From NCBI RefSeq assembly GCF_000429405.1, contig NZ_AUBU01000010.1:1-64000 (forward strand): DNA of 64,000 nucleotides, given 5' to 3'. This DNA comes from Algoriphagus marincola DSM 16067 (GTDB taxonomy: Bacteria; Bacteroidota; Bacteroidia; Cytophagales; Cyclobacteriaceae). Below the pieces are notes generated by a model. It saw nothing but the letters and a program-made list of their open reading frames with translations, had not been told where the DNA came from and did no database searches. Shown here piece after piece: positions 7,845 to 15,109 of the stretch; position 1 is the stretch's first letter, and each line of letters starts with the position of its first letter. The position numbers and the translations under genes were made by a program.

Positions 7845-9992
7845 TTATGAAGGCTGATCTGATTTTGGCTTTTCAGGTTTTGGTAAAAGAGCCTTTCGGG
7901 ACAACTTAAATTTACCTGTCTTCTTGTCAATATCAATCAACTTAACCATGATTTCCTCTCCTGGCTCAAGTACACCGTCCATGCTTTCTACACGCTCCCA
8001 CTTGATTTCGGATATATGTAGTAAACCATCTTTACCTGGCATAAATTCCACGAATGCTCCAAAAGGCTGAATATTCTTCACCTTGCCAGTGTAAGTTTCG
8101 CCAATTTCGGGCTGAGCTACAATGGATTTTATTCTCGCCAAGGCCTGATTCAAGTTATCTTGGTTCGCAGAGAAAATATTTATTTTACCCTGATTATCAA
8201 TCTCTTCAATCACAATCGTGGTAGCTGTATCCTTTTGGATTTCCTGAATGACTTTTCCACCAGGACCGATGACAGCACCGATCAATTCCTTAGGAATAAA
8301 CATCACGTAAGAACGTGGAGTATGTGGCTTAAGATCAGCTTTTGGTGCAGCAAGAGTCTTGGTGATTTCATTCAGAATATGAAGACGACCTTCTTTTGCT
8401 TGATAAAGAGCTTCTTTCAATACACTGTAATCCAAGCCTTCTACTTTCAGATCCATTTGGCAAGCAGTGATACCTTTCTCTGTACCGGTAACCTTGAAGT
8501 CCATATCGCCAAGATGATCTTCATCTCCAAGAATATCGCTTAAGATGGAATAATTACCAGTCTTAGCATCTGAAATCATCCCCATCGCGATTCCTGTAAC
8601 GGGAGCTTTGATTTGAATACCTGCATCCATCAAAGCCAATGATCCTGCACAAACTGTCGCCATGGAAGATGAACCATTAGATTCCAGAATATCAGATACG
8701 ATTCGAATTGTGTATGGATTTTCATTCTCAGAAGGAAGTACTTTCTTCAAAGCCCTCATGGCCAAGTTACCATGACCTACTTCACGTCGACCAGGTCCTC
8801 TATTTGGCTTTACTTCTCCGGTAGAAAATCCAGGGAAATTGTAATGAAGGAAAAACTTATTGTATCCAGAAAGCACAGCTCCGTCTACCATTTGCTCATC
8901 CATTTTAGTTCCTAGCGTACAAGTGGTCACAGATTGTGTTTCTCCTCGTGTAAATACAGCCGAACCGTGCGCAGAAGGCAAATAATCAACAACAGACCAA
9001 ATTGGTCTTACTTCATCTAGTTTTCTACCGTCAAGACGCTTCTTTTCATTCAAAGTCAAATTACGGGCAGCTTCCTTGTGAATCTTATGGAAGTATGGAC
9101 CGATCAAACTTGCTTCAAATTCATGCTCTTCACCCAAGCTTTCGATAAACTCATCTTTGATAGCTTTGACTAATTCAGAGCGCTCGTTTTTATTTGCTAT
9201 TTGCTTACTGACTACATTGTAGAGCTTGTCATAAAGCTCTTCCTTCATTTTGTCAAAAAGTGCAGGGTCGGTCTTCTCGTGGTTGTATTCACGTTTTTGT
9301 TCTTTTCCTACTGCTTTGGTAAGCTCTACTTGAACTTGACAGTGACGAACAATCTCCTCGTGAGCAAACTGAAGAGCTTCAACCATTTCATCTTCTGAAA
9401 TTTCGTCAGCTTCTCCCTCTACCATTAGGATATAGTCAAGAGATCCTGCTACGATAAACTCTAAAGTGGCTTTTTCGAGATCAGAAGGACTAGGATTGAT
9501 TACTAATTGGCCATCAATCTTAGCAACTCTGACTTCTGAAATTGGTCCATTGAAAGGAATATCTGAAACTGCCAAAGCCGCGGAAGCTGCTAAACCAGCT
9601 AGTGCATCCGGCAATACATCCTCGTCTGAGGACATCAATGTGATTGCTATTTGAGTATCAGCATGATAATCATCCGGAAAAATGGGTCGGATAGCTCTAT
9701 CAACCAGTCGGCTGATCAAGATTTCATAATCTGAAAGTCTTCCTTCTCTTTTCAAAAATCCTCCAGGTATTTTTCCTGAAGCAGCAAATTTCTCTTGGTA
9801 ATCTACCGACATCGGTAAAAAATCAACACCTTCTCCAGCCTCTTTTTTTGAAACGACCGTAGCAAGAAGCATTGCCTTTCCCATCCGCACAACAACCGAA
9901 CCATCTGCCTGCTTGGCAAGGGCACCTGTCTCAATAGAGATCTCACGACCATCCTGTAGGGTGATAGTCTTTGTAATTAAATTTGGTAACAT
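7845..9992 (-). CDS. pnp: Polyribonucleotide nucleotidyltransferase (PNPase)
   Basis: 715 residues, full length for PNPase, the phosphorolytic 3'-5' exoribonuclease. There are two RNase PH domains (about 10-140 and 330-545), the second with phosphate- and metal-site segments such as [19 protein letters not shown] and [19 protein letters not shown]. They are followed by a KH domain ([13 protein letters not shown], ~575-585) and an S1 domain ([19 protein letters not shown], ~632-700). It follows rpsO on the same strand, the conserved rpsO-pnp order; a strong hairpin between them (10042-10086) probably limits read-through. Confidence 0.98.
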   Translation of the reverse strand: MLPNLITKTITLQDGREISIETGALAKQADGSVVVRMGKAMLLATVVSKKEAGEGVDFLPMSVDYQEKFAASGKIPGGFLKREGRLSDYEILISRLVDRAIRPIFPDDYHADTQIAITLMSSDEDVLPDALAGLAASAALAVSDIPFNGPISEVRVAKIDGQLVINPSPSDLEKATLEFIVAGSLDYILMVEGEADEISEDEMVEALQFAHEEIVRHCQVQVELTKAVGKEQKREYNHEKTDPALFDKMKEELYDKLYNVVSKQIANKNERSELVKAIKDEFIESLGEEHEFEASLIGPYFHKIHKEAARNLTLNEKKRLDGRKLDEVRPIWSVVDYLPSAHGSAVFTRGETQSVTTCTLGTKMDEQMVDGAVLSGYNKFFLHYNFPGFSTGEVKPNRGPGRREVGHGNLAMRALKKVLPSENENPYTIRIVSDILESNGSSSMATVCAGSLALMDAGIQIKAPVTGIAMGMISDAKTGNYSILSDILGDEDHLGDMDFKVTGTEKGITACQMDLKVEGLDYSVLKEALYQAKEGRLHILNEITKTLAAPKADLKPHTPRSYVMFIPKELIGAVIGPGGKVIQEIQKDTATTIVIEEIDNQGKINIFSANQDNLNQALARIKSIVAQPEIGETYTGKVKNIQPFGAFVEFMPGKDGLLHISEIKWERVESMDGVLEPGEEIMVKLIDIDKKTGKFKLSRKALLPKPEKPKSDQPS

Positions 9993-10041
9993 AAATTTTT
10001 TTTGATGAATTTTTCTTTGTCTTAAAAGTAAGCGCGTCCAG

Positions 10042-10086
10042 CTAAAAAAGAAAAAAGTAAGGTTCTCGATGTGGAGAACCTTACTT
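10042..10086 (-). terminator. Terminator/attenuator between rpsO and pnp
   Basis: A perfect 13-bp stem, AAGTAAGGTTCTC (10055-10067) and its complement (10074-10086), has a 6-nt loop and is followed on the minus strand by a T-rich run. It lies just after the rpsO stop. In other bacteria the rpsO-pnp spacer is an RNase III and autoregulatory site; that role here is inference. Confidence 0.8.
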
Positions 10087-10090
10087 AGGA

Positions 10091-10366
10091 TTATTTTCTG
10101 ATTCCTAGCTCGGCGATAATACTTCTATATCGCTCGATGTCTTTCTTTGAAAGGTAGTCTAGCAAGCTTCTTCGCTTACCTACCAACTTCAAAAGACCTA
10201 ATCTAGATGAGTGATCCTTTTTGTTGCTTTTCAAATGCTCAGTCAAATGCTTGATTCGATGAGTAAAGAGGGCAATCTGAGATTCAGGTGATCCTGTATC
10301 AGTTTCAGATTTTAACCGTCCATGATTCTTAAACAACTCTTGTTTTTTCTCTGATGTTAAATACAT
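10091..10366 (-). CDS. rpsO: 30S ribosomal protein S15
   Basis: 91 residues, canonical S15. The rRNA-binding block [23 protein letters not shown], with [29 protein letters not shown] residues and the closing [12 protein letters not shown], is complete. S15 binds 16S rRNA helices 20-22 and nucleates the platform of the 30S subunit. It is placed upstream of pnp as in many bacteria. A TACCTTTG -7 box lies 28 nt before the start codon. Confidence 0.98.
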   Translation of the reverse strand: MYLTSEKKQELFKNHGRLKSETDTGSPESQIALFTHRIKHLTEHLKSNKKDHSSRLGLLKLVGKRRSLLDYLSKKDIERYRSIIAELGIRK

Positions 10367-10393
10367 GTTTAGCTAAATTAATTAAAACAGTCA

Positions 10394-10401
10394 CAAAGGT
10401 A
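10394..10401 (-). promoter_or_regulatory. Candidate -7 box for rpsO
   Basis: Minus strand TACCTTTG matches TAnnTTTG, 28 nt upstream of the rpsO ATG. The same octamer precedes mntR (31182-31189). No clear TTG element at standard spacing. Confidence 0.45.
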
Positions 10402-10437
10402 AGGGGATTAATTTGAAAATAAAATATCCTTTTGGAA

Positions 10438-12210
10438 TCAATCCTTGCTGATCCACTTAGCTTTTACCCCTTTCCACCATTGAATGTAGAAGTCTGGCTC
10501 GAATAGTCTTGCGTCTTTTCTTGCCTGCTTCAAAAAGAAAAGTCCAAAAGGCAATAGCATAACGCAGCTAAACCAAGTCCCGATAATCGGATCGGTTACT
10601 CCTTCCTTTGCCCATTTTTCCCCAGTAATGGTCAGCATGTAATAGACGATAAAGAAAATAATCGAGACCAAAACCGGCATTCCCAATCCTCCTTTCTTAA
10701 TGATCGCACCTAATGGAGCACCTATCAGGAACATGACGAAACATGCAAAGGCTTGTGTATATTTTTGATGCCAGGCAATCTGAAAGCGACGGTACTCCCG
10801 CTCATAGTTTTCGATTTGACTTCGCTTGACATTAAAGTTATTTTTAAGGTTGCGTGCATTGTTTAATGCCATCGTCAGAGAATTAGATCGATAACCTCTT
10901 TTAAAAACGATCGAATCAATTTTGGATTTTTCCTCTTCAGTAAGTAGTTCTGTTCGGACCACTTTACCCTTTTTCTCTTCTACAATATCCTCTTGAGGAT
11001 TTTCAACCAACTCTTCCTCATCAAGGACTTCTTGATTTTTAATTCGATTTGCTTTTTTCGCAGAAAAAATTGAATCACTTTTCGAAACAGACTTCACTGA
11101 TTTAACAGATAGAATTGAGTCCCCTCCTCCTACTTTGATTCTGTTTTCAGGAGATTCAACCACTTTTTCGGTGCTGTCCCTCTTCAATAGGTTTTTCGCC
11201 TCAAGGATTGAATCCTGTTCTGCTCTTAACCTTCTTGCCTTCTCGGCCCTTAGCGTATCATCTTGTGCCTTGCGCTCTGCAATAGCAGGAAGAGGCTCCA
11301 AAGTCCGCTCTCTAGTAAAAAATGGATAAATACCCGAAGCCGTTTGATAATTTTGAAAGCGCTGATCATTCACAAGTGTATAAATTGAATCCAGGCCTAC
11401 TTTGATCTGCGAAATATTTTTGATGGCTCGATTAGTAGACCACAGGTCTTCCGGTGTACGACTAAGCTGAAACTCATCCATATCGAAAATGATCACATTT
11501 TCATCGAAGGTACTTCTTCGGAATTCAACTGGCTTTTCACTGATACCTCGTGTGGCCCTTGCTTCCCGATAGTTGATACCATTATAAAGTGTAAGCCGCA
11601 TGTAGTTTTCATTGAAAAACTTCTCCATCCTGCCCGAATCTGCGATAGTCACATCAAGATTGCCTAAAGCATCATTATGGTTGTAAATAATAATATCCCG
11701 TAGGTCGTTATCCCCTATTTTTTGATTGACTTTGATACTATATCCCGGAATACCTGCGTAAAAAATTCCTTCCCGAATGTCTAAAGCCGGAGATTTCATT
11801 CTGATATCATACAGAAGACTGAAGGTTTTAAGGTTGACCTTTGGAACTAGGAAGTTATTGGATAAAAATGCCAGAATCACCAAGAAAACAGTAAAAACTG
11901 CAATAGGTCTCAAGGCTCTCAAAAGGGAAATTCCACTACTTTTTATAGCGGTGAGTTCAAAGTGCTCACCAAGATTGCCAAAGGTCATCAAGCTTGACAG
12001 CAAAACTGCCAGCGGCAAAGCCATAGGAGAAATACTGACCACAAAATACCCGATCAACTCAGCATAAATCCAAAAGCTGAGTCCTTTACCAAAAATCTCA
12101 TCGAAATACTTCAGCATGTTGACGATCAACAAAATGAAGTCAACCACGACAAAAGTCAATAAAAATGGGCCTATAAAAGACCCTATAATCAGTTTATCTA
12201 GTTTTTTCAT
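10438..12210 (-). CDS. LptF/LptG family permease (YjgP/YjgQ)
   Basis: 590 residues. The N-terminal block (KKLDKLIIGSFIGPFLLTF, then three membrane spans to ~115) and C-terminal block (three spans, ~490-570, with FACFVMFLIGAPLGAIIKKGG) match LptF/LptG, the inner-membrane subunits of the LPS extractor LptB2FG. Between them is the periplasmic jellyroll (~140-310). This copy has an extra, highly charged segment of roughly 150 residues (~310-460, rich in K/E/D/S), which makes it much longer than the ~360-residue enterobacterial proteins. Which of LptF or LptG it is cannot be decided from sequence alone. The partner genes are not in the window. Confidence 0.88.
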   Translation of the reverse strand: MKKLDKLIIGSFIGPFLLTFVVVDFILLIVNMLKYFDEIFGKGLSFWIYAELIGYFVVSISPMALPLAVLLSSLMTFGNLGEHFELTAIKSSGISLLRALRPIAVFTVFLVILAFLSNNFLVPKVNLKTFSLLYDIRMKSPALDIREGIFYAGIPGYSIKVNQKIGDNDLRDIIIYNHNDALGNLDVTIADSGRMEKFFNENYMRLTLYNGINYREARATRGISEKPVEFRRSTFDENVIIFDMDEFQLSRTPEDLWSTNRAIKNISQIKVGLDSIYTLVNDQRFQNYQTASGIYPFFTRERTLEPLPAIAERKAQDDTLRAEKARRLRAEQDSILEAKNLLKRDSTEKVVESPENRIKVGGGDSILSVKSVKSVSKSDSIFSAKKANRIKNQEVLDEEELVENPQEDIVEEKKGKVVRTELLTEEEKSKIDSIVFKRGYRSNSLTMALNNARNLKNNFNVKRSQIENYEREYRRFQIAWHQKYTQAFACFVMFLIGAPLGAIIKKGGLGMPVLVSIIFFIVYYMLTITGEKWAKEGVTDPIIGTWFSCVMLLPFGLFFLKQARKDARLFEPDFYIQWWKGVKAKWISKD

Positions 12211-12248
12211 GCCTGTCCTTACTCTTATTCCATAGAATTAGAGGAAAG

Positions 12249-12256
12249 CAAAATTA
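12249..12256 (-). promoter_or_regulatory. Candidate -7 box for the LptF/G gene
   Basis: Minus strand TAATTTTG matches TAnnTTTG, 39 nt before the start codon. No TTG at 17-23 nt. Confidence 0.3.
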
Positions 12257-12288
12257 ATTACGTGTCAAAATTGGTGAATTCCGACAAA

Positions 12289-12684
12289 TTAACCACCAAC
12301 AATTTCTTTTAGTTTCCCAACGAGCCCTTCCCAAATTGCCTCAAGCTCTTCGTCATCATAGCCATCAGAATAATCAATAACTTTTAGAAATAAAGTTTGA
12401 GTCAATTCATTTTCCTCAAGCTTAAACTCGATGTATGAATGGTCTTTTTCTTCTGGATTGTTGGGATCAAAAAACTCAAATTTTACATGAGAATTATTTC
12501 TGATAGATGCGATTTTGGCATGATGCTCATCATTATCAAAATCGAAAATAAAAACCTTGTCCTCATTGATCTTTACCTCATCGGCAAACCACTCCTCTAA
12601 TCCACTAGCCGTGCTGATGTATTGGAAAAGAATTTTTTTGGAGGCATTGATTTGATAATCAGCAACAAATTTATTTTTAACCAT
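12289..12684 (-). CDS. START-like (SRPBCC/AHSA1-related) domain protein
   Basis: 131 residues, a single helix-grip fold: YQINASKKILFQYISTASGLEEWFADEV near the N-terminus is the classic opening of AHSA1/START-like proteins, and a long C-terminal helix (DDEELEAIWEGLVGKLKEIV) closes the cavity. It has no signal peptide and is cytoplasmic. Orthologues are annotated simply as START-like in Bacteroidota; the ligand is unknown. It lies upstream of the LptF/G gene on the same strand, 78 bp away, with a separate -7 candidate between. Confidence 0.85.
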   Translation of the reverse strand: MVKNKFVADYQINASKKILFQYISTASGLEEWFADEVKINEDKVFIFDFDNDEHHAKIASIRNNSHVKFEFFDPNNPEEKDHSYIEFKLEENELTQTLFLKVIDYSDGYDDEELEAIWEGLVGKLKEIVGG

Positions 12685-12895
12685 GATTTCAGGCTTTTTA
12701 GGTCTATTTTTTTTACTTTTTTAAAGAACGTCAGCTTGCATTTAACATTGCAAGACCTCATATTTGCATTCCCATTTGACAGGGAGATCTTCTTGGTTGG
12801 AAAACACGTTTTCGACCTCAGTGTTTTAGAATCTGAAGTGCTTTAATATAGGCATTAATTTGAAATATAAACACTAAAAAAAGTTAAGTGATTCT
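12685..12895. other. Non-coding spacer before the tRNA remnants
   Basis: AT-rich spacer of 211 bp between the START-like gene and the first tRNA remnant. It includes the short inverted pair TTGCATTTAACATTGCAA (about 12736-12753). No convincing ORF or promoter was seen. Confidence 0.5.
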
Positions 12896-12904
12896 GGCGA
12901 GGTA

Positions 12905-12922
12905 TCCCGATAGTTATCGGGA
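12905..12922. repeat. REP-like palindrome, type A, in the D-arm position of R1
   Basis: TCCCGATAGTTATCGGGA, an 18-bp near-perfect palindrome identical to 13031-13048 and sharing its core with 79-98. Confidence 0.9.
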
Positions 12923-12959
12923 GCAGGATTCAGTTCCGTTACGCCACGGCACAAACAGG

Positions 12960-12979
12960 CCTGCCTGGCGTTAGACAGG
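12960..12979. repeat. CCTGCC-type hairpin in R1
   Basis: CCTGCCTGGCGTTAGACAGG. Related 19-20-bp elements occur at 13555-13573, 37605-37624 and 43740-43759; all start CCTGCC and end near GG. Confidence 0.6.
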
Positions 12980-12992
12980 GTCATCTCCCTAC

Positions 12993-13030
12993 ATATTGAA
13001 ATATTGAATTAAGGTAATTATGGCGAGGTA
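12993..13030 (+). repeat. 38-bp leader repeat, copy 1 (before R2)
   Basis: Identical to 13094-13131 (offset 101): a 29-bp AT-rich leader plus the first nine bases of the tRNA. It shows that R2 arose by duplication of the intact tRNA together with its upstream flank. Confidence 0.9.
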
Positions 13031-13048
13031 TCCCGATAGTTATCGGGA
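13031..13048. repeat. REP-like palindrome, type A, in the D-arm position of R2
   Basis: TCCCGATAGTTATCGGGA, identical to 12905-12922. Confidence 0.9.
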
Positions 13049-13060
13049 GCAGGATTCATA

Positions 13061-13074
13061 TCCGCCGCGGCGGA
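13061..13074. repeat. Perfect 14-bp palindrome, type B, in R2
   Basis: TCCGCCGCGGCGGA is fully self-complementary. The same outer TCCGC...GCGGA arms enclose a longer insert in remnant R3 (13517-13548). Confidence 0.85.
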
Positions 13075-13093
13075 CACAGGGTCAACTCACTAT

Positions 13094-13131
13094 ATATTGA
13101 AATATTGAATTAAGGTAATTATGGCGAGGTA
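13094..13131 (+). repeat. 38-bp leader repeat, copy 2 (before the intact tRNA)
   Basis: Identical to 12993-13030. Confidence 0.9.
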
Positions 13132-13196
13132 GCTCAGTTGGTTAGAGCGCAGGATTCATAACCCTGAGGTCACGGGTTCAACTCCCGTCCTCGCTA
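13123..13196 (+). tRNA. tRNA with anticodon CAT (probably elongator tRNA-Met)
   Basis: 74 nt without encoded CCA. The acceptor GGCGAGG pairs with CCTCGCT (one G-U), D-arm GCTC...GAGC, anticodon loop TTCATAA (CAT at 13157-13159) on a CAGG/CCTG stem with an A-C closing mismatch, T-arm ACGGG-TTCAACT-CCCGT. The D- and T-arms differ from the usual initiator tRNA; an Ile2 (lysidine) identity is possible but less likely. Two broken copies precede it and one follows. Confidence 0.92.
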
Positions 13197-13200
13197 CAAA

Positions 13201-13229
13201 GGTCTCTGAATTTTCAGAGGCCTTTTTTT
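13201..13229 (+). terminator. Terminator of the CAT tRNA
   Basis: GGTCTCTGAA pairs with TTCAGAGGCC (10 bp, one G-U), followed by seven T. It starts four bases after the tRNA. Confidence 0.85.
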
Positions 13230-13240
13230 ATTTTTAGGAT

Positions 13241-13500
13241 ATGGATGAATTCGTAGATACATACTTTACTCGCCCTCAACCGGCAAGACGTATACTGGAA
13301 TGACTTCTGACCTGATTACACGGTTTCATTTCCATAATCACAAATCAACCAAAGGCTACACCCTTAGGAATAGACCTTGGATTGTCATTCACGTGGAGTT
13401 CTTTCAGTTTAAAAAAGATGCGCTTAAAAGAGAAAATGAATTAAAGTCGGGAAAAGGTCGGGATTGGGTGAAAAATTATGTTCTCCCCAATTTTCTTTGA
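13241..13500 (+). pseudogene. GIY-YIG nuclease gene broken by a 2-base insertion
   Basis: From ATG 13241 the frame reads MDEFV. After two extra bases (GA at 13256-13257) it continues YILYSPSTGKTYTG, then MTSDLITRFHFHN and the family-typical tail with RPW, the LKRENELKSGKGRDWV helix and a stop at 13498-13500. Skipping the two bases gives an 85-residue protein with the full FVYILYS...YTG core, so this is a small GIY-YIG gene with a recent frameshift. Alternatively the ATG at 13300 could start a 66-residue protein lacking the GIY and YIG strands. It lies 12 nt past the tRNA terminator and runs into remnant R3, the same arrangement as at 115-402. Confidence 0.8.
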
Positions 13501-13516
13501 TTGCGAAGGATTCATA

Positions 13517-13548
13517 TCCGCTACGCCACGGCGTACAGGCGCGGCGGA
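13517..13548. repeat. Type B palindromic insert in R3
   Basis: Outer arms TCCGC and GCGGA; an inner TACGC-CACG-GCGTA hairpin. It shares CCGCTACGCCACGG with R1 (12936-12949, 13 of 14 identical). Confidence 0.7.
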
Positions 13549-13554
13549 CACGGG

Positions 13555-13573
13555 CCTGCCTGTCGCAGACAGG
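13555..13573. repeat. CCTGCC-type hairpin in R3
   Basis: CCTGCCTGTCGCAGACAGG with the 6-bp stem CCTGTC-GCA-GACAGG. It sits at the 5' side of the T-arm. Confidence 0.75.
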
Positions 13574-13582
13574 TTCAACTCC

Positions 13583-13600
13583 TCCCGAAAGCCTTCGGGA
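13583..13600. repeat. Hairpin in the acceptor position of R3
   Basis: TCCCGAA-AGCC-TTCGGGA, a 7-bp perfect stem with a 4-nt loop. Confidence 0.75.
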
Positions 13601-13606
13601 CTACAA

Positions 13607-13637
13607 AGGGTTTCGGAAACGGAAGCCTTTTTTTATT
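13607..13637 (+). terminator. Degenerate copy of the tRNA terminator after R3
   Basis: GGTTTC-GGAAACG-GAAGCC followed by seven T. Its position and composition match the terminator at 13201-13229 but the stem sequence has drifted. Confidence 0.6.
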
Positions 13638-13751
13638 TTCCAAGATGGAAGATGAACCAATTAATTAGCGTAAAGATTTCAATGTGCTACGCTATCACGG
13701 ATGGCGACAACATCAACTTGAGTTCAAAATCAATCAATTCTCGAGAATGCA
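13638..13751. other. Spacer between R3 and the rplT terminator
   Basis: About 110 bp with no ORF, hairpin or promoter that can be supported. Confidence 0.5.
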
Positions 13752-13780
13752 TAAAAAAAGCCCTCCCAAATGGGAAGGCT
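13752..13780 (-). terminator. Terminator of the thrS-infC-rpmI-rplT operon
   Basis: On the minus strand AGCCTTCCC-ATTT-GGGAGGGCT (one wobble pair) is followed by seven T. It lies 25 bp after the rplT stop. Confidence 0.85.
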
Positions 13781-13804
13781 TTCCGTCAAGTAAGGTGCTA
13801 ACGC

Positions 13805-14149
13805 TTACTTTACTTTTTCAACAACTGCTTTAAATGCCTCGGGATGATTCATTGCTAAATCAGCCAAAACCTTACGGTTTAGCTCGATATCAGCTTTTTT
13901 CAACATACCCATAAATTGTGAGTAGGAAATGCCATGCTGTCTTGCACCGGCATTGATACGCTGGATCCAAAGTGCACGAAACTCACGTTTCTTCACTTTT
14001 CTATCTCTATACGCGTACTGAAGTCCTTTCTCGTACTTGTTTTTGGCTACTGTCCACACATTTTTACCTCTTCCGAAGTAACCTTTCGTGGCTTTAAGCA
14101 CTTTTTTTCTTCTTGCTCTTGACGCTACCGCGTTTACTGATCTTGGCAT
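13805..14149 (-). CDS. rplT: 50S ribosomal protein L20
   Basis: 114 residues, canonical L20: a basic N-terminal extension ([19 protein letters not shown], then [10 protein letters not shown]) and the globular C-domain with [20 protein letters not shown] and YSQFM. L20 binds 23S rRNA early in 50S assembly and in many bacteria represses its own operon translationally. It is the last gene of thrS-infC-rpmI-rplT; a 102-bp spacer separates it from rpmI. Confidence 0.98.
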   Translation of the reverse strand: MPRSVNAVASRARRKKVLKATKGYFGRGKNVWTVAKNKYEKGLQYAYRDRKVKKREFRALWIQRINAGARQHGISYSQFMGMLKKADIELNRKVLADLAMNHPEAFKAVVEKVK

Positions 14150-14251
14150 AACTTTTTGTTTTTTGACACTCGGTGCCCCGAATTCTCGAGATCTTTTTTA
14201 CCGAAGCATCTGGTGAATAAATAAACCTTAATTAATTGATAGACAGGCTGA

Positions 14252-14446
14252 TCAGATTCTCAACATGTCACGTACTCGGCCCTCATCAGACTCGTGAACC
14301 AAACCAGTTTTGGTCAGATTACGCTTTCTTTTGGTGGCTTTCTTAGTCAGGATGTGGCTTTTGTAAGCGTGCTTCCTTTTGATTTTTCCTGTTCCGGTCA
14401 AAGCGAAACGCTTTTTAGCGGAAGATTTGGTTTTTACTTTTGGCAT
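14252..14446 (-). CDS. rpmI: 50S ribosomal protein L35
   Basis: 64 residues, typical L35: [20 protein letters not shown] at the N-terminus and the [14 protein letters not shown] core, very Lys/Arg-rich. A component of the large ribosomal subunit. It is placed 25 bp after infC and before rplT, the standard order, so it is surely cotranscribed. Confidence 0.97.
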   Translation of the reverse strand: MPKVKTKSSAKKRFALTGTGKIKRKHAYKSHILTKKATKRKRNLTKTGLVHESDEGRVRDMLRI

Positions 14447-14471
14447 TTTAGCTATTTTTAGTTGGTTGAAA

Positions 14472-15023
14472 TTATTTTTTATTCTTAGGTGCGATGAAAA
14501 TATTCATTCGCTTTCCTTCGAGCTTTGGAAGCTGCTCTACTGCACCATAATCTTCCAGTGCTTGGGCAAACTTCAAAAGAAGCATTTCACCACGCTCCTT
14601 AAATACAATACTTCTACCCACAAAGTGCACATAGGCTTTTACCTTTGCTCCTTCTTTTAGGAAGTTGATTGCATGCTTTAGCTTGAAATTAAAATCATGA
14701 TCATCGGTGTTAGGACCGAATCGGATTTCTTTCAATACTACCTTCGCAGCATTGGCTTTAATTTCTTTTTGTTTCTTCTTCTGCTCGTACTTAAACTTGG
14801 CGTAATCCAAGATTTTACAAACAGGAGGATCCACATTCGGGGATATCTCCACCAAATCCAGGTCATTTTCTCTCGCTAATCTTAAAGCCTTGTCAGTGGC
14901 CATCAGGGCGTTTCCACCGTCGACGTATTCTCCTACGACACGTACTTCTCTAGCTCGTATTCTTTCATTTACCTTGTATGGTTCTTCTCTCCGACCTCGG
15001 TTTGGTTGTCTGTTGTTTCTCAA
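14472..15023 (-). CDS. infC: Translation initiation factor IF-3 (TTG start)
   Basis: 183 residues. The N-domain has [13 protein letters not shown] and [36 protein letters not shown]. The C-domain has [21 protein letters not shown] and [16 protein letters not shown]-3 binds the 30S subunit and proofreads start codons and initiator tRNA. The first in-frame codon able to start is TTG at 15023-15021; an in-frame TAA lies six codons upstream with no ATG or GTG between, so a non-AUG start is forced. Rare start codons are a known autoregulatory feature of infC (AUU in E. coli). Confidence 0.97.
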   Translation of the reverse strand: MRNNRQPNRGRREEPYKVNERIRAREVRVVGEYVDGGNALMATDKALRLARENDLDLVEISPNVDPPVCKILDYAKFKYEQKKKQKEIKANAAKVVLKEIRFGPNTDDHDFNFKLKHAINFLKEGAKVKAYVHFVGRSIVFKERGEMLLLKFAQALEDYGAVEQLPKLEGKRMNIFIAPKNKK

Positions 15024-15109
15024 ATTACTTAGTTTATTTTATTGAAATCGACTGCAAATATCGGAATTATTTCCAATTCAAAAAAGCAGAAGAATATTTT
15101 ACGAAATTA

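Larger units (their letters stand above)
12896..12992 (+). pseudogene. tRNA(CAT) remnant R1 with palindromes in place of its arms
   Basis: It begins GGCGAGGTA like the intact tRNA at 13123. The D-arm is replaced by TCCCGATAGTTATCGGGA (12905-12922), followed by GCAGGATTCA (5' side of the anticodon arm), then a CCGTTACGCCACGG hairpin (12936-12949) and a CCTGCC...AGACAGG hairpin (12960-12979). The tail TCATCTCCCTAC resembles the T-loop and acceptor end. The anticodon is lost, so it is not a functional tRNA. Confidence 0.85.
13022..13093 (+). pseudogene. tRNA(CAT) remnant R2 with palindromes in place of its arms
   Basis: GGCGAGGTA is intact. The 17-nt D-arm is replaced exactly by the type A palindrome (13031-13048). 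GCAGGATTCATA with the CAT anticodon is kept. The 3' side of the anticodon stem and the variable loop are replaced by the perfect palindrome TCCGCCGCGGCGGA (13061-13074), and a decayed T-arm CACAGGGTCAACTC follows. There is no acceptor 3' strand, so it is non-functional. Confidence 0.88.
13502..13605 (+). pseudogene. tRNA(CAT) 3' remnant R3 with palindromes in its arms
   Basis: Reading along the intact tRNA, GCG-AAGGATTCATA (anticodon arm 5' side with CAT) is followed by an insert with TCCGC...GCGGA ends (13517-13548), then CACGGG, then a CCTGCCTGTCGCAGACAGG hairpin (13555-13573), TTCAACTCC (T-loop), TCCCGAAAGCCTTCGGGA (13583-13600) in place of the acceptor 3' strand, and CTACAAAGG exactly as after the intact gene. 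The 5' acceptor and D-arm are absent. A degenerate copy of the tRNA terminator follows. Confidence 0.85.

Noticed and set aside
8160..9654. Plus-strand ORFs opposite pnp
   Set aside because: Antisense shadows of a highly conserved gene.
12896..13093. R1 and R2 as functional or split tRNA genes
   Set aside because: R1 lacks the anticodon and both lack a pairing acceptor 3' strand; palindromes replace the D-arm.
12896..13637. CRISPR array
   Set aside because: Repeats are palindromes and tRNA pieces of unequal spacing, with no constant repeat plus unique spacers and no cas genes.
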